This document shows, one piece after another, positions 24,101 through 31,500 of a DNA stretch of 64,000 bases. The first letter of the stretch is position 1. The number at the start of each line of letters is the position of its first letter. The DNA comes from Acestrorhynchus altus. Its lineage: Eukaryota > Chordata > Actinopteri > Characiformes > Acestrorhynchidae. Both the position numbers and the translations under genes were made by a program. The DNA lies in contig CM067503.1 in the NCBI GenBank assembly GCA_034509495.1, positions 650,908-714,907 on the forward strand, given 5' to 3'. The notes under the pieces are model-generated. The model had not been told where the DNA came from and ran no database searches. It was given only the letters and a program-made list of their open reading frames with translations.

Positions 24101-24737
24101 TCAGCTAAATTCCATAAATGTAAATCTAAGTGGGTTCCAGAGTCTGCACTGCCTGCACCCACAGATTAGTGTTATCTGACCTCTTCCCATCTCTGCCATC
24201 TCCTGTCCCCCTGCAGGTTCCGGTCAGATCCAGTTGTGGCAGTTCCTGCTCGAGCTGCTCTCAGACAGCAGCAATTCAACCATCATCACGTGGGAGGGAA
24301 CCAACGGAGAGTTTAAAATGACCGACCCAGATGAGGTGGCAAAGCGCTGGGGTGAGCGGAAGAGCAAACCCAACATGAACTACGACAAGCTGAGCAGAGC
24401 ACTGCGCTACTACTACGACAAGAACATCATGACCAAAGTGCATGGCAAACGCTACGCCTACAAGTTCGACTTCCAGGGCATTTCACAGGCGCACCAGAGC
24501 CACCCAACAGAGGGCTCCATGCTGAAGTTCCAGGCGGAGGGGTCATATGCTCAGGGCTACCACAGCCACCAGCCCAAATTGAACTTCATGGCCACTCACT
24601 CCTCCACCATGCCCGTCTCTTCAAGCAACTTTTTCGGGCCTCCGTCCACCTATTGGAACTCCGCCGGAGTGGTGTACCCCAACTCCCCAATGCCACGACA
24701 TCCAGGGACGCATTCACATTTGAACGCTTACTACTAA
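10802..24737 (+). CDS. fli1-like: FLI1/ERG-family ETS transcription factor (fli1-like), 8 exons, 5'-partial
   Basis: Nuclear DNA-binding regulator of the ERG/FLI group, which in vertebrates controls endothelial and blood-cell genes by binding GGA(A/T) sites. Exons read from the sequence: 10802-11001, 12149-12318, 15267-15470, 16902-16973, 19193-19261, 19986-20048, 20140-20187, 24217-24737. All junctions are AG/GT and phases are compatible, giving 449 codons including the stop. Order: N-terminal [10 protein letters not shown], a Pointed (PNT/SAM) domain in the third exon, short linker exons including [16 protein letters not shown], then the ETS domain ([23 protein letters not shown]) in the last exon. 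The tail ([24 protein letters not shown]) resembles FLI1 more than ERG. The family's first coding exon (about six residues ending in phase 0) was not found. With it the protein would be about 454 aa, close to the family length. Which FLI/ERG paralogue this is would need a tree. Confidence 0.93.
11012..11070 (+). repeat. (AC)n microsatellite next to a fli1-like 5' splice site
   Basis: 59 bp of pure AC starting 10 nt into the intron after exon 10802-11001. It is complementary in RNA to the (GT)n at the other end of the same intron. Confidence 0.97.
11100..11520. repeat. degenerate minisatellite (TACTTTAGTCAAG(T/A)ATTAG(T/C) unit)
   Basis: Eight or so diverged copies of a phrase like CCTCTACTTTAGTCAAGAAT with GTGAAACTGAA between. 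It lies inside the same intron as the AC/GT tracts. Confidence 0.5.
12040..12104 (+). repeat. (GT)n microsatellite next to a fli1-like 3' splice site
   Basis: About 64 bp of pure GT ending 44 nt before the exon at 12149. Confidence 0.97.
12149..12318 (+). CDS. fli1-like: fli1-like exon, linker before the Pointed domain
   Basis: Acceptor CAG ends at 12148 and the donor GT is at 12319. It reads [15 protein letters not shown], then a Ser/Pro-rich linker, then EEKRVIVPA, the conserved FLI/ERG lead-in to the PNT domain. A (GT)n tract ends 44 nt upstream of the acceptor. Confidence 0.9.
12368..12556 (+). repeat. 73-bp tandem repeat, about 2.6 copies
   Basis: AAATGTAGGTA(C/T)TGTGATAT restarts at 12368, 12441 and 12514. 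Each copy contains a GAGG(G/A)GGAGGAGCTAC block. It starts 50 nt after the donor of exon 12149-12318. Confidence 0.85.
14270..14445. repeat. GGTTCT/AGAACC palindromic short repeat
   Basis: Contains AAAAAGGTTCCATATAGAACC, then AAAGGGTTCTTCTTC and GAAGGTTCTTTATAGAATCC. It has local inverted symmetry and resembles copies elsewhere in the window. Confidence 0.45.
15155..15197 (+). mobile_element. solo terminal fragment of the ACTATATGTCCAAA repeat family
   Basis: TACTATATGTCCAAATGTGT followed by TTGGACACCCCGTC lies 70 nt upstream of the Pointed-domain exon. Only the terminal part is present. Confidence 0.5.
15267..15470 (+). CDS. fli1-like: fli1-like Pointed (PNT) domain exon
   Basis: Encodes [20 protein letters not shown] through [13 protein letters not shown] to [11 protein letters not shown], the core of the Pointed/SAM interaction domain. 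Family-conserved W, DGK.LC and LLSHL.YLR residues are present. Acceptor ends 15266; donor GTGAGT follows 15470. Confidence 0.93.
16310..16778 (+). mobile_element. non-autonomous Tc1/mariner-derived repeat, copy 3 (most complete)
   Basis: Contains the family core in order: GCACCCATTGCTGACACAGA, CAGTAGAGAAGTGCTGCC, GGTATAAAACCC, GAATGATGGAGCTCCATCCA. A residual transposase C-terminus follows ([16 protein letters not shown]), then a terminal CCAGTACTTTTGTTGGTATA. It ends about 120 nt before the exon at 16902. Confidence 0.7.
16902..16973 (+). CDS. fli1-like: fli1-like linker exon (TFSYPTTP)
   Basis: A 72-nt exon between an acceptor at 16900-16901 and a GTAAGT donor. It reads [20 protein letters not shown]. 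Its phase (2 + 3n + 1) joins the PNT exon to the next linker. The composition suits the disordered linker of FLI/ERG proteins. Confidence 0.8.
17390..17660 (+). pseudogene. Tc1-like transposase fragment (N-terminal and C-terminal pieces joined)
   Basis: CTCCAAAACATCAGGCAGAT / CTTGTGGGGTGTTCCCAG is the N-terminal helix-turn-helix part of a common fish Tc1-like element. It is followed without the catalytic core by GGAGGTCCCACCTCACAACT and a CAGGACTTAAAG block from its C-terminus. Confidence 0.6.
18000..18330. repeat. degenerate GTTGCTA(G/T)G-rich tandem repeat
   Basis: Roughly 110-bp units built from TTGCTAGGTGGTTGCTAAGG, TGATGCTACAT and AGGAAGCTGCTA. A simple intronic repeat of the fli1-like gene. 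Confidence 0.6.
18330..18460 (+). pseudogene. Tc1-like transposase 3'-end fragment
   Basis: TCTTGGTGCCAGATACCACA, CACCTTCAGAGG and TGGAGTCCATGTCTTAAATG match the 3' coding end of the same Tc1-like family seen at 17390-17660, so both may derive from one broken insertion. Confidence 0.55.
19193..19261 (+). CDS. fli1-like: fli1-like linker exon (RRNSW motif)
   Basis: A 69-nt exon reading [19 protein letters not shown]. The RR.(S/A)W core corresponds to the conserved SVRRGAW region of FLI1. It lies between a GCGCAG acceptor and a GTATGG donor with compatible phases. Confidence 0.82.
19480..19800 (+). repeat. minisatellite, about 30-bp unit (CATTCAGCCTACATCAGTTA)
   Basis: At least nine tandem copies of ACCCACAACCATTCAGCCTA followed by CATCAGTTA, in the fli1-like intron between 19262 and 19985. 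A related CCCACCCACTCA-type block precedes it from 19395. Confidence 0.85.
19986..20048 (+). CDS. fli1-like: fli1-like linker exon
   Basis: A 63-nt exon reading [20 protein letters not shown], the counterpart of the FLI1 segment that ends in TEQRPQP. It is followed after a 91-nt intron by the DPYQ exon. Confidence 0.8.
20140..20187 (+). CDS. fli1-like: fli1-like exon with DPYQ.LGP..SRLANP motif
   Basis: A 48-nt micro-exon after a TTTTTTCAG acceptor. It encodes [16 protein letters not shown], a signature conserved across ERG and FLI1 just before the ETS domain. Confidence 0.92.
20715..20895 (-). mobile_element. non-autonomous Tc1/mariner-derived repeat, copy 4 (partial)
   Basis: Reverse-orientation core: GGATGGAGCACAATCATTCC, AGAACACAGTTCCACTGCTC, and GCATTTGCACATTAGTGTCA. 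Both ends are lost. Confidence 0.55.
20990..21425 (+). pseudogene. decayed Tc1-like transposase fragment (second family)
   Basis: CTGTGAAGGATGGGGCGTAA / ATAACTTGGGGCTGCTTTGA corresponds to the GG.S.I.WGCF region. AAAGAATTGGAGAGTTGGGA and CCAAGTCAAAGCCTGAATCT correspond to the WPSQSPDLNP region. The frame is broken throughout. Confidence 0.6.
22355..23010. mobile_element. long foldback (inverted-repeat) DNA element, copy 1
   Basis: The left arm (TATCAGCTCCTCTGATCATA, TTTATTCTCCTCCTTTCATC) is the inverse of the right arm (GAAAGGAGGAGAATAAAGTC, TCAGAGGAGCTGATGAAAAT). The inner part holds GTGTTTAAACACTCCAGCAG. The ends carry ACATTGTGACCACCTTG and its inverse. No coding sequence, so probably a non-autonomous element. 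Confidence 0.7.
23245..23890 (-). repeat. LINE-like 3' region (retroelement-derived)
   Basis: Starts GGTCAAGGTCAAGGCTTTTT / ATTGTCATTACA, continues with an AATAAATACAATAAATACAG stretch and a GAGGAGTGGTG(T/G)TGGGGTTC section, a pattern I associate with 3' parts of fish LINEs. No reverse transcriptase is readable. Confidence 0.4.
23940..24125 (+). mobile_element. tRNA-derived SINE
   Basis: Has a tRNA B-box-like GGGGTTCAATTCCCAGTCTG and the conserved tail (TTTCTCTGGATAAGAGCATC then AGCTAAATTCCATAAATG) shared by fish SINEs. It lies 90 nt before the ETS exon. Confidence 0.7.
24217..24737 (+). CDS. fli1-like: fli1-like terminal exon: ETS DNA-binding domain and C-terminus
   Basis: Starts [20 protein letters not shown] and contains the complete winged-helix ETS domain, including [15 protein letters not shown], the recognition helix [17 protein letters not shown] and [12 protein letters not shown]. 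It then carries a roughly 85-residue tail ending HSHLNAYY and a TAA stop at 24735-24737. Nothing in the domain looks broken. Confidence 0.97.
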
Positions 24738-24900
24738 TGAGCAGAGCATAAGTAGCCTACTGAAAGTTCTGGATTGTTACTAACAGGTCCACTGAGATGT
24801 ATTAAGCGGCTTTCACATTACACAGTTTCACTAATTGGAGATGTTGCCCAAGTGTGATTTTTTTAGAGCTGTGTGAATACATTAATCTTAAATCAAATTT

Positions 24901-25558
24901 ATAGTGCATCGGGTAAGTTTTTCACAGCACTTTCAAACTTCTACACACAGTACAACACGATGACAAAGAGAGAAAATTATCTTTGAAATCTTAAAAAATT
25001 TATTAAAAATAAAACAAAAAAATATATAATGTACATGTACAGCCTTTGCTCAATACTCTGTTGAAGCTCTTTTGGCAGCAATCACAGCCTCGAGTCTTTA
25101 TGAGTTTGATGCTATACGCTCGGCACCTGTTTTTGGGAAGGTTCTCCCATTCTTCTTTCCAGAACCTCTCAAGCTCCATCAGGTTGGAGTGGGGAGCATC
25201 GGTGCACAGCCATTTTTAGATACCTCCAGAGATGTTCAGCCTGGTATCCGGCTGGGCCATTCAAGGACATTCACAGAGTTGTCCCCAAGCCACTCCTTTA
25301 GTAGGTGTCCAAGTTGTAGAAACATCTAAAGGCTGATCAGTGGAAACAAGATGCACCTGAGCTCAATTTTGAGCGTCATGGCAAAGGCTGTGAATACTTA
25401 TGTGCATGTTCTACATACACTTTGTCTCACTTTGTCATTGTGGGGTATTTTGTGTAGAATTTTGATGGGAAACATTAATTGAATGTATTTTGGAATAAGA
25501 CTGTTAACAAAATGTGCAAAAAGTGAAGCACTGTGAATACTTTGCAGATGCACTGTAA
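24901..25558. mobile_element. internally deleted Tc1-like transposon with both terminal inverted repeats
   Basis: Left TATAGTGCATCGGGTAAG...CACAGCACTT and right AAGTGAAGCACTGTGAATAC...GATGCACTGTA are inverted copies. Internal sequence includes GGCAGCAATCACAGCCTCGA and ATTCAAGGACATTCACAGAG from a common fish Tc1-like element on its antisense. About 1 kb of the transposase is missing. It begins 164 nt after the fli1-like stop codon. Confidence 0.8.
25008..25013 (+). promoter_or_regulatory. candidate polyadenylation signal of the fli1-like gene
   Basis: First AATAAA after the fli1-like stop codon, about 270 nt downstream and inside the Tc1-like insertion. The true end of the transcript may lie elsewhere. 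Confidence 0.3.
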
Positions 25559-25863
25559 GCTATTTTAACAGTTTAAGATTCATTTGGATCTGATATTGGA
25601 ACCCACTGAAGTCTGACAAGATCATTTCAGAGTTTAATATCAATCTCATCTCTGTAAACAAACCCAACCCTGCTTCTAAATGGCATCAAAAACTGGAAAG
25701 ACATTATCTTCTGCATACTGCTGTGAAGTGCTGTTCCACTTTCAGACTGGAGTGCAGTGGGCGGAGGTGTGCTTCACACTGTGTTGAGGTTAAAGTAGTT
25801 CCGGTTCCTCCAGTGTTCAGCACTGAGGAGATGTTCATGTTCATGTTTCTAGACTTTTCTAAA

Positions 25864-26025
25864 TCAGTGTTTCTCAACCCTGGTCCTCGAGACCCCCTGA
25901 CGAGAACGTTTCAGTGCTTTTCTGCTGCTAATGAGCTCATTCTCATGTGTTAAAGCAGGGAATCCACTAAAATGTGAAGGGCATGGGCTCTCCAGGAGCA
26001 GGGTTGAGAAATAATGTTCTAAACC
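25864..26025. repeat. small foldback repeat (TTTCTCAACCCTGGTCCT ends)
   Basis: GTTTCTCAACCCTGGTCCTC at the left is mirrored by CCAGGAGCAGGGTTGAGAAA at the right. A MITE-like element of a kind common in fishes. Confidence 0.65.
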
Positions 26026-26059
26026 ACGATGCACACTAGCTTAGTATACAGTACTGATA

Positions 26060-26145
26060 AAAGTGTTTTTGTTAGGGTTTAAGGTTTAGGGTCAGGCTTT
26101 GGGTTATGGATGAGGTTTATGGTTAGGATTTAGGGTAGGATATTT
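26060..26145 (+). repeat. degenerate TTAGGG-like stretch
   Basis: GTTAGGGTTTAAGGTTTAGG and variants. It is too diverged and short to be a telomere; probably simple repeat. Confidence 0.4.
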
Positions 26146-26809
26146 GGAACAGTAGACCGTATTGGCCAAATGCTGCAGTCAGAACTCAAGGACACAGTGT
26201 TCCAGAGTGAAATCCAGACTGTACTAGCTAAGTGTTCTAGCAAGAACTCCAGTAGTATGCACAAACGAGATATTCTAATAAGTACAGAAGTGCACACTAG
26301 CTAAGAGTTTAACTTATAACTCAAGAATGTGCTAAGCATTCTAGTTAGCGCTCCAGGATGCAGCATTTGAATGTTCTAGATAGAAGTCTCACCATGTTCT
26401 AAACCATATCCATTTACCAAACTAATGAACATCTGGAGACTGTCAAGTTTACAGAGATGAGAAAGTCCAACACCTTCCATCTTGAACTAGAGAAGCACAA
26501 ATCAGACTCCAAACGGATCTGGTCATGGCTGATCAGGGTCAGTGGGTCAGTGATCAATCAAAAAAGAAAAATGATTTTAACCAAATTTCCGAGCGGTCAC
26601 AAATGCTTTTAGGGTAACTGGTCATCCCCCGGATTCTTACTGTTTAAACGCTGCTAAACTCGTCTGATTCAGGAGAGCGTGTGAAAGTGGCTCAGACTTG
26701 AGATCAGATTTCTGATTCACACAGCACCAAAAGCTTTTTCATATTCAGGCATGACAAGGTAATATGAATGTAGCTCTGAGACTGTGTTCACTTTGTACCT
26801 CAAAAGGAC

Positions 26810-27350
26810 CCTCAGCCAAAACATTGTGACCACCTAATTTCTACTCTCTCTCCATCCTATCAGCTCCTCTGATCACACAGCAGCTCTTTGTGGTTCTATA
26901 ATTCCAGACTGTAGTTCATCTGTTTCTCTGCACTTTATTCTCCTCCTTCCACCCTGATCTTCAATGATCAGGACCCCACAGGACCACCACAGAGCAGCTA
27001 TTATGTGGGTATCAGACACAGCAGTGCTGCTGGAATGTTTAAACAATGTGTCCACAGAAGCTCATCTGTTTCTGCAGTTTGTGTTGGTCATCCTCTAGTC
27101 CTTCATCAGTATTATACAGGACGCTGCACAGAGGACACTCTCGGCTGGACATTTCTGGTTGGTGGACTGTTCTCAGTCCAGAGAGGGGTTTAATCACTCC
27201 AGCAGCACTGCTGCGTCCGATACCTACATAAAGAGATGGACTAGTCTGTAAGTATAGAAATTACAGAAGGTGCTACTGTATGGAAAGAGTTGAAAAACTG
27301 GACATTGAGTGTTGAAACAAGGAGGCAGTCAGATGGTCATGGCTGATTGG
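26810..27350. mobile_element. long foldback DNA element, copy 2
   Basis: Shares with 22355-23010 the blocks TATCAGCTCCTCTGATCACA, TTTATTCTCCTCCTTCCACC, GACCCCACAGGACCACCACA and CAGCAGTGCTGCTGGAATG, with an eroded right arm ending GAAACAAGGAGGCAGTCAGA. Confidence 0.7.
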
Positions 27351-28318
27351 AGTACACAGCATGTGGCTCAAATCTGAAAGAAAGAAAATATCAGTTTCAT
27401 GACCTTCAGGCAAAAAGCACTTGTTCCACTCAAACCTGTAATGAGAACGCAGCCCGAATCCTCACCTGCTGGATGGTTTGTGGCACAAACATAAATACAC
27501 AAGTTATTGAATTAATAAAATCATATATAACCTTCATTATAAAGACATTTCGTCTCACATAATGGTGTGCAGTAATGTTTATCTCACGTGTAGCAGTTGG
27601 TCAACAGATTTTCCACTCCAGAATAGATTTGTGCAGCACATTGGCAGATCCGACACCAGAACACGGTTATGGCTCAAGTGTAAATATTTTTACCCATGTT
27701 GTATAAAAGGGCTCTAAAATAACTCCCCCAAATATTACCCCGCCCCTCTGAATTATTCTCTGTATTATTGTTTTTGTAATACAAATGGCTCTGTACAGAA
27801 TTCTACATGTAGGCCTCACAACCTTACATGTAACATTTTTTAAACTCAATAAACATGTATCAGTATCCATCGATGGTCCTTAATCTGCATCTCTTACTGA
27901 ATAAATCCCAGCCTGAGCATTATGGATTTAAATCTGATTGAGGACTTTACTGACCTGTGTGTAAATTCATCTTCACTCCACTACCACATCATAAAGTTTA
28001 CTAAGCTATACGGACCCAGAACACGACCACCTGCCTTATATTGTGTAGGTTTCCCTCATGTTACAAAAATAGCTCAGGCAGCATTAACCAGCAAATCACT
28101 CATTTATGCAGCAGAAGCTCTTCTGAGGGACTGGACCAGATTAACTTTCCCTCCTCACATGTATCAGTGAATTTTAGGCACCACAGTCCTGCTGCTGGTT
28201 CATCAGTTCTCCTACCACCATCTGTCCTGAACCAGGACATGTGAGGTGTTCAGGCAACAAATGATCCTCATTGATGAATGAAAATAAAATTTGAATCACA
28301 TGTCTGATTTTGAATGTT

Positions 28319-28324
28319 TTTATT
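28319..28324 (-). promoter_or_regulatory. polyadenylation signal AATAAA of ZP3-like A
   Basis: Minus-strand AATAAA starts two bases after the stop codon of copy A. ZP3 transcripts in other vertebrates are known for extremely short 3'UTRs, which fits. Confidence 0.6.
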
Positions 28325-28326
28325 CA

Positions 28327-28502
28327 TCAGTCCAATCCAAACACTTCTTCAAATATCCGGCGAGGCTCTTCCGCCTTCTTCTTCACTGCGGGTGTAGTTT
28401 CTGCTTTCTTGGTGTCTACTAAGATTTCATCACTTTCTCTACCTCCCATATACTCCTCCACCAGCATGCGTCTCGGCTTGCTGGTCACGGTTCTTGTGGC
28501 TG
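28327..28502 (-). CDS. ZP3-like A terminal exon (basic/charged tail)
   Basis: Encodes the tail ATRTVTSKPRRMLVEEYMGG to RRIFEEVFGLD and a TGA stop. KPRR may serve as the furin-type cleavage site found at this place in ZP3 proteins (inference). AATAAA on the minus strand (28319-28324) lies a few bases after the stop, implying the very short 3'UTR typical of ZP mRNAs. Confidence 0.82.
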
Positions 28503-31500
28503 CTAGGGAGTAAGAATGATTAGATAAGAGGAACAATCTACACAACACTCCACTCATTCGAGTCATGTTCCTTCTTAAATCAACCCCTGGCCCATCAACG
28601 CCCGTCTGTCATCACTATAATTCATTCCTCTTTCTGCCAAACAACTACAAACAACTTAAAACCTAAAACAATCAAAACTGCCATGATTCATATTTGACAA
28701 ACCTAGAATTGGTTGGTTGGTGTAGCCCAACAGAAAACACCACCAGTGAGCCAACACACCACATTCGATTCCCAGTCTGGGCAACCATGCTGCTCTACAC
28801 CAATAAGTGTCCTCCTAACACTACTGTGTCCCTCCACAGTAATATGAGTAACACTGTAAGTCACTCTGGATAAGAGCGTCTGCTACACAACATAAATGTA
28901 AATATAGCATTAATTAAACACCTGATGTGTCATTAAGATTGATATATTCAAATGAGCTGTGTCCTGATTAGCTGCTCTAAATTTAGAGAGCAGGCCAGCT
29001 TGAAACACTCCTGAGAACCTCAATCATGGTCACGTTCATGAAACCAGTTTGAGACGATTTTGCTTTGTGACATGGTCCAGCATCAGGGTGGAAGTTAGAA
29101 GGTGGTAGTCCAGGGTCATAAAGGAATGGACATGGTCAGCAACTCCAGACTCATTTAACCAGGCTTCATCTGTCCAGAGTTGGTGACCCTTTGTCCAGCT
29201 TTCTGTTCTTGGCTAACAAATGGACCCTGATGGTCCATGGTGTTCTGTTTTAGGCCCTCCAAAGTTGGATGTGTTGTTCATCATGAGCTGCTGTTCTGCT
29301 GTTACCTCAGCCTTTCTGTGAGCTCTCCAATAACATGAAATCTGAATTATCTTATATACTGCACTGATGCCACAGTATTGACTGAGTAGATCATTGCATG
29401 AATGGGTAGGTTAGAATGACATGAAGATGATCATAAATAGTGACCAATTGATTAATGTTCTATGATGAAGCTTTTCAAAACTCAAATCCAACACATTTCT
29501 CGTGACACAGACCCTCAGTATCTAAGAAAAACATGGTTGTTTAAGCTTCTCACCAGTGGGGGCACCAGAGAGGCATGCAGAGTCACAGCAGGAGCAAACT
29601 GCATTGGCACCATACAGTTCTTCCCACCTACAGAGTGAAGAGTAAAGTGTAGTGTTAAACCACCAAATCCAATTTCCCCTGAGATCATCATGATCAGTCG
29701 GATCATACCTTTCCTTCTTCTGGTTGTAACTGCAGAACTTTGACGTTGCTGTTGCTTTCGCACTGCCGACAGACATTTTACAGTGCATGTACAGATGCTG
29801 TTGGAGAAAACGGAGAGGGATTAAGAATACACGGAGAATCGCAGGCATTGTAGACCATACAGTTCTGTGCTGCTGGATTACCTTTGCTTGCTTTGCCACG
29901 AACACAAACGCGTCCACAGAGAATCTCACTGCGTTCCTTCGGCTGCTCTTTATGAATTTTGACCCAGCTGCATTTTTGCTGTCAATCATGCATCTGAAAA
30001 ACAGGTAAATAACCAGTTTACAAATGTGCATAATAAAAAAAAACTCTAGTTCTGGTTCAGAGGTGGGCCATAGACCAAATATTTGGAGATTAAGCATGAA
30101 AGGATTTAGAAATTGGTGTGGTGTAACCATGGAAACTGATGCAATAATTATAGAAATGAGGATAATTTAAGCCTACCAGACAAAAAACACTTTCACTGAA
30201 ACCAATACCCTGTGCTTCCATGAGTATAAATAACTGCAATTTGATTCTGAATGAGCAAGTTTCTGGCCACTTGTTTCAGGATTTTGCAGTTCAGCCAGAT
30301 TTCATAGATGGCGTTTAAATCCCACAGATTTTCAAGAGGATCAAATATGAGGATTTTGGAGGCCAGTCCAGACCTGAGAATGTTCATCCCAATCAGTCAC
30401 ATCTGCAACCCTGTGAACGCCATATATGTTTTGTCGGCAAGATGATGAGCAAAAGGAAAAACATTGTTCTCAGCAGCTCAGTGTCAGCACTGTGGTTCAA
30501 ATCTACTGTCACCTCAAGCAAAGGACCCATTTTCACCTAAGTCACCTGCAAAACATTACAGAGCTCCTCCAGCTTGAACCACATCTTTCTACAGTCCTCA
30601 CTGAAGCTTCCTGAGGTCAACAAGGAACATGATGCCCATCATCATTCATAAGGGCACTTATTTGTCCACACGGCTTAATCAAAGCAATACTGTAAATCAA
30701 AAGGTGTAGCACAGCCATGGAAACATATCAAGTATAGTTATGGAAATGGAGACAGACAAAACTGTCCATTTACCCATAATTGTTGATGATGGTGACCCTT
30801 GGTGCAGAGACCCGAGAGCTCTTGACGGTCACATGACACGAGTGCACAAATAATCTTTCAGATTTTGAAATGGTCCCAACTTCAGCTTCAAAGTACATGG
30901 GATTCCCGATGATGTATCCTTCAGAGGAGTTCAGTCTGTTCCACTGAGCTACAACAGAGCAGCACATACACCCAGTTTAACCAGTATGTTAGAGACAAAT
31001 TAGTACTTCTAAACCGTATTTAGAACCAGAGGTTCAGCTTTACCATCATATGGGGTCAGTGTGAGGTCACCGTGGGACTTCATGAATTTGAAGAGTCTCT
31101 GTGTTTTGACAAGTGGCACAAAACCTATTTTGTATGAGTAGTGGAATCTGCAATGGGGGGAAAAAAATGAAAGAGCAGGATAAAGAGAGATTCTATATTT
31201 TTACTGGAAATCTCAATGTTGAGGTTTAAAAGTATGCTACAACCATACATGAGCTCACTTCTCTGTCATGAACCTATCCTTTATATTCCCAAGAGACGTC
31301 TAGGCTGTCACCTTGTATATTACTACTCAAATAACCAGGATAGCTAAGGCTAGCCTGCATTAGTCTCAAATAAAGCTGTTAGCAAAGCTAGCCTGCGTCA
31401 GTTTGAGGTAAACCTTTTAACTAAGGCTAGCCCTAATAATTCTGAGGTAAATCTGTTAGCTAAGGCTAGCCCACATTATTCTGAGGTAAAGCTGTTAGCT

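Larger units (their letters stand above)
24738..28318. other. intergenic region between fli1-like and ZP3-like A
   Basis: Apart from the transposon, foldback and hairpin repeats listed here, no exon-like segment with recognisable homology was seen on either strand. Confidence 0.6.

Noticed and set aside
26060..26145. Interstitial telomere
   Set aside because: TTAGGG units are few and diverged; better described as simple repeat.
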